NCBI RefSeq assembly: GCF_037975245.1
Contig: NC_092576.1
Coordinates: 12,763,111 to 12,827,110 of the forward strand
Length of the DNA stretch: 64,000 bases
DNA from: Apostichopus japonicus
Lineage: Eukaryota > Echinodermata > Holothuroidea > Aspidochirotida > Stichopodidae
Direction of reading: 5' to 3'
Shown piece by piece: positions 47,401 through 59,869 of this stretch (within the stretch, counting starts at the first letter, position 1; each line of letters starts with the position of its first letter). Both the position numbers and the translations under genes were made by a program. The notes beneath the pieces were generated by a model. That model was not told where the DNA came from. It did no database searches and was given only the letters and a program-made list of their open reading frames with translations.

Positions 47401-50360
47401 TCCCAATGATACTGAGTTACAGATTTGATTTGTTAGCCAAAAATCGTGTTGAAAACCTCATTTAAACTGTAAATGAGACTTTGCGTCGAGTTTGGGTGTT
47501 AATAACACCATAAATGATACCGTCCCCCGAGGTTTGTTGGTATGGGGTGATAGCTGGTGACGTCAGCTACCATGGGGACCCCAATGATACTGAGTTACAG
47601 ATTTGATTTGTTAGCCAAAAATCGTGTTGAAAAACCGTATATAAACTGTAAATGCGACTTTGCGTCGAGTTTGGGTGTTAATAACACCTTAAATGATACC
47701 GTCCCCCGAGGTTTGCTTGTATGGGGTGATAGATGGTGACGTCAGCTACTTTGGGGACCCCAATGATACTGAGTTACAGATTTGATTTGTTAGCCAAAAA
47801 TCGTGTTGAAAAACCGTATATAAACTGTAAATGCGACTTTGCGTCGAGTTTGGGTGTTAATAACACCCTAAATGATACCGTCCCCCCGAGGTTTGTTGGC
47901 ATGGGGTGATAGAGGGTGACGTCAGCTACCATGGGGACCCCAATGATACTGAGTTACAGATTTGATTTGTTAGCCAAAAATCGTGTTGAAAAACCGTATG
48001 TAAACTGTAAATGCGACTTTGCGTCGAGTTTGGGTGTTAATAACACCTTAAATGATACCGTCCCCGAGGTTTGTTGGTATGGGGTGATAGATGGTGACGT
48101 CAGCTACTTTGGGGACCCCAATGATACTGAGTTACAGATTTGATTTGTTAGCCAAAAATCGTGTTGAAAAACCGTATATAAACTGTAAATGCGACTTTGC
48201 GTCGAGTTTGGGTGTTAATAACACCCTACATGATACCGTCCCCCCGAGGTTTAATGGTATGGGGTGATAGAGGGTGACGTCAGCTACCATGGGGACCCAA
48301 ATGATACTGAGTTACAGATTTGATTTGTTAGCCAAAAATCGTGTTGAAAAACCGTATGTAAACTGTAAATGAGACTTTGCGTCGAGTTTGGGTGTTAATA
48401 ACACCATAAATGATACCGTCCCCCGAGGTTTAATGGTATGGGGTGATAGAGGGTGACGTCAGCTACCATGGGGACCCCAATGATACTGAGTTACAGATTT
48501 GATTTGTCAGCCAAAAATCGTGTTGAAAAACCGTATATAAACTGTAAATGAGACTTTGCGTCGAGTTTGGGTGTTAATAACACCTTAAATGATACCGTCC
48601 CCCGAGGTTTGTTGGTATGGGGTGATAGCTGGTGACGTCAGCTACCATGGGGACCCCAATGATACTGAGTTACAGATTTGATTTGTTAGCCAAAAATCGT
48701 GTTCAAAAACCGTATATAAACTGTAAATGCGACTTTGCGTCGAGTTTGGGTGTTAATAACACCTTAAATGATACCGTCCCCCGAGGTTTGTTTGTATGGG
48801 GTGATAGATGGTGACGTCAGCTACTTTGGGGACCCCAATGATACTGAGTTACAGATTTGATTTGTTAGCCAAAAATCGTGTTGAAAAACCGTATGTAAAC
48901 TGTAAATGCGACTTTGCGTCGAGTTTGGGTGTTAATAACACCTTAAATGATACCGTCCCCCAAGGTTTGTTGATATTAGGTGATAGCTGGTGACGTCAGC
49001 TACCATGGGGACCCCAATGATACTGAGTTACAGATTTGATTTGTTAGCCAAAAATCGTGTTGAAAACCGTATATAAACTGTAAATGAGACTTTGCGTCGA
49101 GTTTGGGTGTTAATAACACCCTAAAAGATACCGTCCCCCGAGGTTTGTTGGCATGGGGTGATAGTGGGTAACGTCAGCTACTTTGGGGACCCCAATGATA
49201 CTGAGTTACAGATTTGATTTGTTAGCCAAAAATCGTGTTGAAAAACCGTATATAAACTGTAGATGATACTTTTCGTCGAGTTTGGGTGTTAATAACACCC
49301 TAAATTATACCGTCCCCCGAGGTTTGTTGGCATGGGGTGATAGCTGGTGACGTCAGCTACTTTGGGGACCTAAATGATACTGAGTTACAGATTTGATTTG
49401 TTAGTCAAAAATCGTGTTGAAAAACCGTATATAAACTGTAAATGAGACTTTGCGTCGAGTTTGGGTGTTAATAACACCTTAAATGATACCGTCCCCGAGG
49501 TTTGTTGGTATGGGGTGATAGCTGGTGACGTCAGCTACCATGGGGACCCCAATGATACTGAGTTACAGATTTGATTTGTTAGCCAAAAATCGTGTTGAAA
49601 AACCTCATTTAAACTGTAGATGATACTTTTCGTCGAGTTTGGGTGTTAATAACACCCTAAATGATACCGTCCCCCGAGGTTTGTTGGTATGGGGTGATAG
49701 CTGGTGACGTCAGCTACCATAGGGACCCCAATGATACTGAGTTACAGATTTGATTTGTTAGCCAAAAATCGTGTTGAAAACCTCATTTAAACTGTAAATG
49801 ATACTTTTCGTCGAGTTTGGGTGTTAATAACACCCTAAATGATACCGTCCCCCGAGGTTTAATGGTATGGGGTGATAGAGGGTGACGTCAGCTACCATGG
49901 GGACCCCAATGATACCGAGTTACAGATTTGATTTGTTAGCCAAAAATCGTGTTGAAAAACCGTATTTAAACTGTAGATGATACTTTTCGTCGAGTTTGGG
50001 TGTTAATAACACCCTAAATGATACCGTCCCCCGAGGTTTGTTGGTATGGGGTGATAGCTGGTGACGTCAGCTACATTGGGGACCCCAATGATACTGAGTT
50101 ACAGATTTGATTTGTTAGCCAAAATCGTGTTGAAAAACCGTATATAAACTGTAAATGAGACTTTGCGTCGAGTTTGGGTGTTAATAACACCCTAAAAGAT
50201 ACCGTCCCCCGAGGTTTGTTGGCATAGGGTGATAGTGGGTAACGTCAGCTACTTTGGGGACCCCAATGATACTGAGTAACAGATTTGATTTGTTAGCCAA
50301 AAATCGTATTGAAAACCCGTATATAAACGGTAGATGAGACTTTGCGTCGAGTTTTGGCGT
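44435..50360 (-). repeat. right satellite array, about 33 x 179 bp, inverted relative to the left
   Basis: The same monomer as in the left arm, reverse-complemented. A higher-order period of seven monomers is visible: equivalent variants begin at 45056, 46307 and 47557 (1,251 and 1,250 apart), and at 45414, 46665 and 47916 (1,251 apart). Some units differ by one or a few bases in length. The 60-75-codon plus-strand ORFs are artefacts of the repeat. Confidence 0.95.
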
Positions 50361-50569
50361 TATTATCGCCCTCTCTGATGACATCTTTTCTCAAGGTGGT
50401 TTTGATGGGGTGATAGAGAGGGTTGCCAGCTATTACTTGCACAATTTGAAAACTTTTGTTGTCTGATAACACACCCATGACTCTGTTAAATAAGTGTGTC
50501 AATTAGTTTAGTTTTTAAAACTTTACTTTTTCCCTTGTCACATTGGAATTGCCCTTAAACTTCTCCGTA

Positions 50570-50681
50570 GTATCATTTTCCCCTTAGTGTTCGCTCTTAT
50601 TGTTCGCTGGTAATGGTCGCTGGTAATGCTTAACGTTCGCTGCTATTGGTCGCTGTTATTGTTCGCCAACTTCAGCCCGAT
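50570..50681 (-). repeat. right terminal inverted repeat
   Basis: The inverted counterpart of 34016-34126. It has more diverged internal repeats (gttcgctcttattgttcgct, gtcgctggtaatg) and ends ccaacttcagcccgat. 50361-50569 is a degenerate monomer plus unique sequence. Confidence 0.85.
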
Positions 50682-50690
50682 TCGTTAGGG
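50682..50690. repeat. right 9-bp target-site duplication
   Basis: TCGTTAGGG, identical to 34007-34015. Confidence 0.85.
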
Positions 50691-51900
50691 TCAATGCAAT
50701 CACTCACGTAATTGAAACGGTAACTATTTAGCACATATTATCATGGCTAAATACTTCTAAGAGGCGTTGGACCTTCTTTTTATGGGCAATTTGACCATCC
50801 AGCCGTTGGAGAAGAAGATTCTGACGATGAAATTCTGAAATTCTGATACGGTAAGCCGCATAGTTGCACACTATGTATTGTGTATGTAGCGCAATTGGTA
50901 TATATAGACTTACCGTTACGCGTGGCTACCATTGTATTACAGAATACATTTGTTTGTTTGGAGGGGGGAAAATCAGTCATATTCCTCACATTCAAACATC
51001 AAATTATATTTTACTTATGAAATAACATGTCTTGAACTCATCAAACTATCAAAAGTCCAGCAAATTTCATCAAAATAATTTCAAATGGGGAAAAAAAGTA
51101 CATTGTTTGTATCATAACCTCATTTGCATATTTACATATCTAATTAGCTTAATTAAAAAAAAAAATTAAAAAAATTAAAACCTCATTTCAATACCTATCT
51201 GTCAATACTAGGGTCCCTATTGACAAAAATGAAAAGATTTTAAGTAATTACAATGTGTAAATATTTTCCCCCAGGGGACAATGATATGGGGGGGGGACAT
51301 GGTACACAGACATCGCAGACATCGCAGACATCGCAGGTGTTCGTTGCAATTTCAAATTGAAATATTCCTCTTTAAGGAACATATTGCGTTGCCAAACCAA
51401 AAGTGTTCTACAAATTCGTTCGTGGTGAGATGTAGGATGGTTTAAGTTTTCGAATACAAGTACCATTTCTATATTGTTACTGTTTAAGTATGAAATATAT
51501 TTCCTTTAGAAAGGCTCATAAATAGACCTACAGTCAGCTACCATGGATATATTCTTCAGATTCACAGGCATAAGTATGTGTATATGTTTATATCTGTGTA
51601 GCGCTATGTATATGGCATGCGCTCCAGATCTCTAAGCAAAATAACTGTTTTTATCACGTGTTTAGAATAAGTAGCGTTAAACTGAAGAGCATTGCATTAT
51701 GAGTGTATTCACTCATCCAATATGGTTTTACTGTTTATTTCTTAACTTTAAAACCGAAGTTTTGAACAAGTTTTTGTTTGCCGCTTTATTTTTATCTCTA
51801 TTCTTAACGTCCTATTTCACGGTACCAGTTCCACGAAATCGTTTTACTATGCCTCTTACATCAACTTTTTTTTAAGAAGCCTACGTTCGTGTGCTCAACG
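50691..51900. other. gene-free stretch
   Basis: Holds A-rich runs (51152-51180), a G-run (51289-51297) and acatcgcag repeated four times near 51307-51336. The segment 51335-51440 (gaaatattcctctttaagga, then tattgcgttgccaaac) recurs diverged at 59170-59290, just beyond the second 6-kb copy. Confidence 0.5.
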
Positions 51901-51907
51901 CAATGCT

Positions 51908-52780
51908 GTGACCGTTCAACTATGGTACCCTATTGTTCATAATCTCGGATTACTCGAGTCATACAGGAAGGTTCGGAGGGGAACAAAAGCTGGGAAAAGG
52001 TACAAGAGGCGATTTCCTGATTTTGAAAAGGTCAAAACCAATGACACAATGGCCGTTACTTCAATGCCGGCTAAACATATACCGGTTATAACATCATGGC
52101 GACAATACACAATACGATTGATCGGTGGTGCCTGCCTTCGAAATTTGGCGCAAGTCAAGTGTGTGTCGTTGAACCCACGATCGGTTGCAACAAAACGTTG
52201 ACAGTATCGTAACACTTGATTGATATAAATTTTGATTTCGCTTTTATAACTAAGACACGGCTAAAGCTAAGCAATAGTTTAACTAATTTCGAATTCCAGC
52301 TGTTTTCAGTATACAAGCCGAGCCCATTGGTAATCTCTGTAATTTGCACACCTCCAATTTACCTTCTTGTAAACGATGACCCATTTTTCAGCGAATTTGG
52401 GTCATACTTGGGTCATACAATGCTTCATCGGTGAGTTAACTACTATTCAGGGGAAGCTAATAATATGTGGTGATTTCATTATACATGTTGATCAGCCAAT
52501 GGACCCCGTGGTCGTACATTTTCTGGACATACTCGACTTTTACAATCTACAACAAAATGTCGTTGAAAGCACGCATACTGGTAGCCACACTCTTGATTTT
52601 GTTCTCACAAGGCAGAATGAACATCTTCTGCTTTCTTGCCATAGTGTTCTTGAAACTGTTATCGCTGATCACCATACCATTACGTTTGATATCTGCGGTA
52701 CCCTATCACCAGTGAGATCCAGAAAGAGATATGTGCGAGATTTCCGTAAACTGGACATGATCACCTTCAATTGTATAAAA
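51908..52780 (+). pseudogene. CR1/jockey-type LINE remnant A (ORF2 start and endonuclease part)
   Basis: 51960-52020 reads KVRRGTKAGKRYKRR, like the N-terminal region of animal CR1/jockey ORF2 proteins. 52290-52780 covers the C-terminal half of an APE-type endonuclease (IICGDFIIHVDQPMDP, HTGSHTLDFVLTRQNE, IADHHTITFDI). The canonical GDFN is GDFI. The catalytic N-terminal endonuclease half and all of RT are missing, and frames break near 52210 and 52430. It shares 52290-52780 with LINE B. Confidence 0.75.
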
Positions 52781-53294
52781 GGCAAAAAAAAAAAAAGTAT
52801 AAAAGGCATAAATAAAAGTCGTAGGTGTTATTTTATGTGTAATAGAACAACAGAATTTTTAAGATCGTATAGTTTTACAACAGCATTTCAACACGCAAAG
52901 ACATTGTTTAGTCAGTGATCTAGGACGTTATTTCAAAGTGTAAATGTTGACTTAAGGAAGAGCATTGCTTCTTTCTAAAACAATCGAATTCCTCCTATGA
53001 TTGAATTCCGCCTCAAGTTCGACATTGCTTAATTTAACATTATAGCGATGCATCTATCGCTCGTGATAAACGGTAATGGATATCTATAATTAGCATCATT
53101 AGTATAACTATAATTAACCGGGAATGTTATTATAGAAAGCAATTACTGGATGCAATCGAATATTCTGTAAACTTGTTAACTTAGCTTGAATTACGGTTTA
53201 TGCAATGAACCCTACAGTACTTGAAATGTCAACTTTCATAATTATTTAATAGTAACGTTTATGAACCATATGTGTAAATCGGTTTTCATACGAA

Positions 53295-53398
<104 letters not shown>

Positions 53399-55202
53399 GT
53401 GTATACATCCCTGAAAATCATACGGTAGCTATATGTTGTATATTGTTATACAATTTATGAAATAAAATCAGAACCAATAATCATACAGAACTTATGTTTC
53501 ATTTCTTTGTCAGTAGCAACTCTACTTTCTACTTGAAGGTTTTCATTCAGAAACTGTTGAGAATTAAATATATTCACCACTTGACACTTTTATTGTTCAA
53601 TCCACGGCTTATAATTGTGTTTGAAGAACTGTGTGTGAGTACGTGATATGTTTTATTTTCTACACAACACATTTGTACCACGAGCACATCGTAAATGAGT
53701 AAATAGTACACATAGAAGTATATGTTTTTACGAGTTGAATTCGAGTTCTCTATAAACACGTTTATGTGTACTTCATCTTGTAGTAACATCTGCATGGCTA
53801 CTATATATTACAATATACTATAAGTAAGTTGTCGCGTACAAAGCAGCGATTAACTCGAGTACAACATGATGAGTAATAGTACAAATCGTATTCTATTATT
53901 GATATGAGCACGAGTAGGGATTTGAGGGCTCTATATAAACACGATGTTGTGTGTACTTATATATTTGTATGGCTATACCACGAGTACAGGTAACTATACC
54001 AGAAGAGTATACGAGTATTATGGTGCAGAATCACAATACAAGTCTGTTGTACAGTCTAAGCTTGACAGGCTTGTTAAAAATATATTACATTAACTATGTC
54101 AGTTTGTTGAAGAAGATGTTGAAATCAAATCATGAAACGGAAGGAGAACTACCGCATGGATGCCATCTGAATTACTTTCGATTCTCTTTTGTTTTATGCT
54201 CTTAAATAACATTTTACATAGAGGACAGACAAAACGTGTCGTCAATAGCTATGGGAACATCATTACGATGCCATGGTGCAATGCATGGGTCAAGGGGCGC
54301 AAGAGGGGGGAAGATAAGGAGGGGAAGGAGGGTAAAGAGAAGAAGGATGGGAAAGGTGCAGGAGGACAAAGAACTAAAGTGTAATTCATTGGCAAATTTA
54401 TTTGATCATGCTGCGTGTTATATCAAACTTCTACGTTTCACACTTTGCACTAGATTAGTGACAGCATATTGTCGGTTACGTTAAAGACGTGTTAACTTCT
54501 TATGTGACATGCAGTTACAAGTGTTCTAACTCTTCTCTTTTGCATCTGTAGGGAGAACTAAAAGTGGAGTATGACAGCTTGCAAGATAGGATACTTTGTC
54601 GGGGCGTCTGGCATTCCATTATGGTTTAAACCCCTGTACGTCTTATAGGGTAAGACATCTTTGTGGTATAAGCAAACCACTGCTCACTGCATGGAAAGTT
54701 ATTCAAAGTTCCCTAATTTAGTCACTCAGTCTTCTAATATTTTGGTAAAGACGTGCAAATAAGCGTGAAAGTGCCGCACATTTGCAGTGTGAGAAACGTT
54801 GCCGTTTCATCTACCGTAAATAGTAGCTATAAACCACTAATATCTCTCTTATAACAGCCTGCGAAACAGACACCCGTCAAGCAAGAAAAGAATAAACAAG
54901 GTTAAAATGCTGAATTAACTATAAAACATGCTAGTTACGATGTTGTTTCTACGGACTTAGGAGCTGAAGTCGCTTGTCTTATCGTGGATAGTTCAATACA
55001 AAATAAACCCCACTATGCATGTATTTCTTCTGAAAAGCCCGAGTAAGTAAAATGGCCGCCTGAACTTTTCGCGGAGATAGTTACATGACCAATATTTCCA
55101 TGACTTTTTCAGACAATGAATGGCTTAACATTTACCTAACCGTTACTAGCGTTCAAAGAAGCATAGTCACGCCATACCGGAGAGTGCGGTAAAGAAATAC
55201 TT

Positions 55203-55398
55203 TTTTAAAGAAAAAGTCGCCCAGGAAAGAACCTAGGCAGTACGAAAACCAAACTACCGAACGACTGATCCGCTCTCAACCCCAGCCCCCTGGCATTGGG
55301 ACCGTGACTGTGTGATCATCGTCGGGTGTGCATCACCATTCCACTGGAAAGGCCGAACAGATACCACACATGATCTTAGCCAAAAGAAATGCACACTG
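55203..55398 (-). repeat. U2-snRNA-headed SINE-like element, copy 3
   Basis: Nearly identical to the copy at 29375-29576 and at the same relative place in the 6-kb repeat. Confidence 0.65.
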
Positions 55399-55794
55399 TT
55401 ACACAAGTCTGTTTCGATCCTAACATATCATTTCCCTTCAAATTCAACTGTGTATGATCGATGAGATGTTGTAAAATAGAACTGAACCGATCTTACCATC
55501 TAACAGCCCTATTTTAAAATAATGATTATTTGTCACTAACAATTTACAGCGTATCGCATGGATATTAACGCCATTTTGTTTCTATAATTTTCTTAAAACA
55601 AATATTTAGTTGAAAAACAAGATGCACATGGTTATTTTACGAGGGAATCTCCCAACCATTACTGCCATATCGCGTATTCATTTCCGTTATATCAATCTTT
55701 ATATGAATTTTTCTTTCCTTGTTACATACTTATCTATACATGTTGCTGCTTGTCAATGTTTAAAGTGACAGTTTATAGTGTAGTAGGATTCCTA

Positions 55795-56318
55795 CGCCAC
55801 AGCACTAGCGGATCCAAGGGGGGCAAGGGGGGGGGGGGGGCATGCCCCCCCCAAAGGTGAGTCAAAAAGTGTTTCCGAACATCCGCTAAATCATATGATT
55901 GGAAATTAAAAAAATCGAGAGGAAAAGCAGTGGTAGACTAGTCTAAACCTTTTCGTTTTCTGGTTTAAAATTAAATGTATGAGCATGAGGATTTACAGTT
56001 TATCACCATTTTGCAGTTACAGGCTGGTTGTAAGAAATTTATAACCTATGAGAAATAAAACTTCTTGAGAAAGATGATCCCAACTTTGTTTTATAAATAT
56101 TTTAGAAAATTACACCTGGGAAACATTTTTTTAGAAGTAAATTAACATCACCATTGTACACTTTTGTCGCACCAAATTGCATCTGAGGGCATTCAGCAAT
56201 AGAAAATTTTCCAAAGGGGAGGGGGTCACCCCCTCCCCTTAAACCCCTCCCCCGTATCACTCTAATGCCACTTTGGCCCCTCCCAAACAAAGGCCCTGGA
56301 TCCGCCAGTGCGCCACAG
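55795..56318. mobile_element. hAT-like MITE, copy-2 counterpart of 29977-30479
   Basis: The element is 55803-56310 with the same ends and the same CGCCACAG duplication (55795-55802, 56311-56318). Insertion therefore preceded the duplication. The internal G-run is longer here. Confidence 0.85.
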
Positions 56319-57493
56319 GTGAGCATGTAAAGTAGCCCATAGCGTTTAGTGGGAATCCTACGCCACATGTGAGCGTGTAGTAAAGTAGCCCGTTATGTAA
56401 CAGGTTACTAATCATTTTGCACTGTTAACAGACATTTACGCAAAATTACGCAAACTAAATTACGTAAACAAAAACACAAAATAATATTCAAAGGCCGGAA
56501 CGAAAGTTGTTACCTTTGACATTTCACTATATATATATACCCTTTTTTGTTACGAAACGAGCAATCTGTACAAATTTCCCCTAATTCAGACTTGTTTTTT
56601 TGATCACACGAAGTGGCTTGAGTCATCTTTCATAGAAAGATTAAGGGATTCGATCAGAAAGAAGGAGTCATTGTCAATAACTATGGAGCTAAAAATACTG
56701 ATGAGTTGCGAATATTACAGGACTTAGGACAATGTTAGGAGAAGGTGCGAGTTAGTTTGTCGCTTGTCTCTTATTTATCGTTCGTGTCAGCGTGTATACA
56801 AAAGTAGATATTTCAATGTTGAATATGCAAATATGGGGTTAAGGTCAAAGGCCGTATGTCATTAATTTTTACAATATGTTTCAGTATGATAAGGACATTC
56901 ATACAACTTCATGGAAAAAGACTAACTTTTAAAACTGGCAGTACTTTTTCCTTGATAGAAAGTGAGCAATTTGGTGTGACAAGCTAATAGCTGTATTTGT
57001 ACGGGAGATTGTACCGTACAATTGTACCAAACATGTTCCAAGAATTAACAACTTAGCAGTTGCTTTAATAACATATGTTTCTGTCTTTATAGATCGTTGT
57101 CTAATACGATAGTTTGTCTACGAGAACGCGTATAAATAAAATAATTTCCGATGGTTTTATCGAATGTAAACAGTCCTATTTAGCCCGGTAAGTCGAGAAG
57201 AAAATAAAATACGAAGGGAACGTAGTCCAAAAACTAAATTATTTCACCTCTTTAACAGTACGACTGAAGCATAGTTGTTAAATTTATAATCAATTTCCTA
57301 CTGTTGTTTTTGAGATATATATTCATTTGAAGTTTTGAACAGCTGTGAAAGTACGTGAGATGTCATAGCTTAACATCTGCACAAAGTCATTTCCTCTTTT
57401 TTGTTTTATTTTGTACTGTATTATATTGAACATATGAGAATATAAATACATTCCTGCCCTTTCATATTTTATAAGCACTATCCCCCCCCCCCA

Positions 57494-57563
<70 letters not shown>

Positions 57564-57614
57564 ATAAATATATATATATAAATATATATATGTATATATA
57601 TATATATATGTATG

Positions 57615-57657
<43 letters not shown>
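57494..57657. repeat. TA microsatellite flanked by inverted TCTGG/CCAGA
   Basis: TA tract with aaata and gta interruptions, bounded by ccccagaata and tattctggag, so the whole is an imperfect palindrome. Corresponds to 31618-31735 in copy 1. Confidence 0.9.
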
Positions 57658-57659
<2 letters not shown>

Positions 57660-59140
57660 TGGAGGGATAGTGCTTATATAATATATGAAATGGCAGGAAT
57701 GTATTTATGATCTCATATATTCTTAACTAACAAACATTTGTTGAATTGATATATCTATCACTTCGCACTCATTTGCTTTTGCAGTTTACATATCCCAGCT
57801 ATGTTTACTACATAAATATGAACCATATATGCTTCAAACGTATTTTAACTCCGGTAAAACTTCCTTATTAACTGTGACTGAAGAAGTATACTGTGAAGTG
57901 AAAAAGACGGCGCTATTAATGAACAATATAACAAAGCGATTTAATAATATTATTCAATTTCATTTTCATTTTGTGCTGCACTATAGTGACCTTGGTTTGG
58001 GTATACGATTCAATCTTTGGGGCAGCTTAAACAGCTATCAACGGTCTTGAGTGTATTCATACCTATGCTTACAATTAAAACATTTGTTGAAATGATGCAT
58101 ATATCACTTGGCACTAGCTTCCATGTCTACAGGTGCAAAGTAAGTCTACTTCCGAACCATACATACGTCAAAACTATTCTCACTCCTGTAAAAAGTCCAC
58201 ATGAACTGTGACTGACGGAGTATCACGTGAAAGTCAAATGTGGCGGCGCTATTCATCAACATATAAGGAAATTATGGAATATGTATATAAATTGTGGAAT
58301 GGTAACAACTTAAAAAATAACCAGAAACGTCTTGTACGGAGGTTACCTGAGTAATATAGACGATCAGCAGTGTAGAAACTTTTGATGCATCAATACGTAG
58401 AGTAAATGCTTTCTGAAAGTTTGGAGAAAAAAAAACATAACGGTGGTGTTGTTAATTCATCTTTCAAAAAATATGGAGACTTCCACATAAGCTTGTACCC
58501 GATTTTGTCACGCGTACGAGGCTATACGAAGTATACTCGAAAAATAAGTCAGCCTGAGGGTCACTCTCCGTTTATTGCAGTCCGCAGTATGTGTGCCTCC
58601 AACCATAACCCATCTTTCGTTACAATTGAAATGACCAGATAGATATCAAAGATAAAAAGAGAAATTGAAAGAACTCATAAAAATAGAATACTTATTTATC
58701 GTTCCTGTCAGCGTGTATGAAAAAAAGATGTTATTTCAATGTCGAATATGCAATAAGGAGTTGAGGGTCAAATTTAGCATTTAACATGTTAATATTTTTC
58801 ATTATGGAGGATATACAACTCCGTGTAAGATACCAACTTTTGCAACAGTACTTTTAAGAGGCACTCAAAACTTTACTGCGTTTACGATGCATATAGTCCA
58901 TCTAAGTTTTGACCCTACATGGTGATATATCTATATATATTTCATTTTTGCCATTTTTGAGATGTGTTCGTTTGAAGTAAAATTCAAACGCTTTGTATAC
59001 CAAAAGGGAATTTGGAGCGCGCAATTGTTATGTCATAATTGCACATTGGCACCAAATACAGTGTTTGCCTTTGGCACTATCCTCTATATTGACCGTGGAT
59101 CGGTTGAGATTTAATCTTCTGAAGTTCTTTTCGTATACAT

Positions 59141-59869
59141 TTTCATATTTAAACAACATCGGAGTTGTTTGTTTCAATTTCACATTTCAAAATGAAATAT
59201 TCCTCTTTAAGGAGCATATTGCGTTGCCAAACAAAAATGTTCACAAAACCCTAGGAAAACTGTACTACAAATTCCATTGTCGTCAGATGTGGTTGCATTT
59301 GGGTATATGATAGGACATATTATGCATGTGCTGTCGTAAATGCCCTGAACTTCAAAAAGAAAACGATATAAATCTAAATTTGTAATATTTCCGTATAGAA
59401 AACCATCAACGTATTGAAAACTCAGAAACATAAGATAATAAGGGCTTTTAACTAGCATCCTACGTTATTTTAATTAGTATGATACGACGTAATTGCCATT
59501 TTGTTTACGTGACCAGACATGCCAGCCTACTTACGTATTCTCAATTAAGTTCTAACAGATGCATATCAAACAAACATACCCTAAAAATTATCATCATTTT
59601 ATTAACTTGATCCAGCCTCATCATTAGAAAATTATTCAGATACTTTTTCGCTGTTCATTTCACACCATATCGTTCACAGTTAGACATGTTTATGAACTAT
59701 ACTCAGCACGCATAACATTCTAGTAAAGTGAGTAGAAACAGGTGTTAGATAGTTCCTTGAAACGCTCCGTGTGAGAGCAGGGTCGTCTATACCTTCACCC
59801 CCCCCCCCCCACAACCATTTTACCATATAAAAGACATCGGTTTATTTCATTCCACAACCTTCATCCTTT
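59141..59869. other. gene-free stretch between 6-kb copy 2 and LINE B
   Basis: 59165-59300 is a diverged match to 51335-51440. A C-run lies at 59799-59811. No coding feature. Confidence 0.5.

Larger units (their letters stand above)
34016..50681. mobile_element. 16,666-bp foldback-type element with satellite arms
   Basis: The left terminus ATCTGGCTGAAGTTGGCGAA and the inverted right terminus ATCGGGCTGAAGTTGGCGAA match at 19 of 20 positions. Identical 9-mers flank the whole. Inside each end are short gcgaacaataagagcgacc-type repeats and a shared aatgatactacggag block, then a 179-bp satellite array running in opposite orientation in the two arms (about 3.7 and 5.9 kb). The non-satellite core is about 6 kb. 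No transposase ORF was seen, so it must be mobilised in trans or is dead. Nine-bp duplications fit Drosophila FB-like and Mutator-like elements. Sea-urchin TU elements share the architecture. Class assignment is inference. Confidence 0.85.
53400..59140. repeat. ~6-kb dispersed/segmental repeat, copy 2
   Basis: Direct copy of 27207-33390. It lacks the 28.5-kb MITE and the 33.1-kb TA expansion. It has its own TA tract at 57494-57657 and small differences throughout. It is flanked on both sides by related segments (51.3/59.2 kb and LINE A/LINE B), so a larger tandem unit of about 7.6-7.8 kb may have been duplicated. Confidence 0.85.

Noticed and set aside
45056-48993. The matching series of 60-75-codon ORFs on the plus strand
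   Set aside because: Same satellite artefact in the inverted arm.
34655-50360. CRISPR-like regular repeats
   Set aside because: The whole 179-bp unit repeats with no unique spacers, and the setting is an animal genome.
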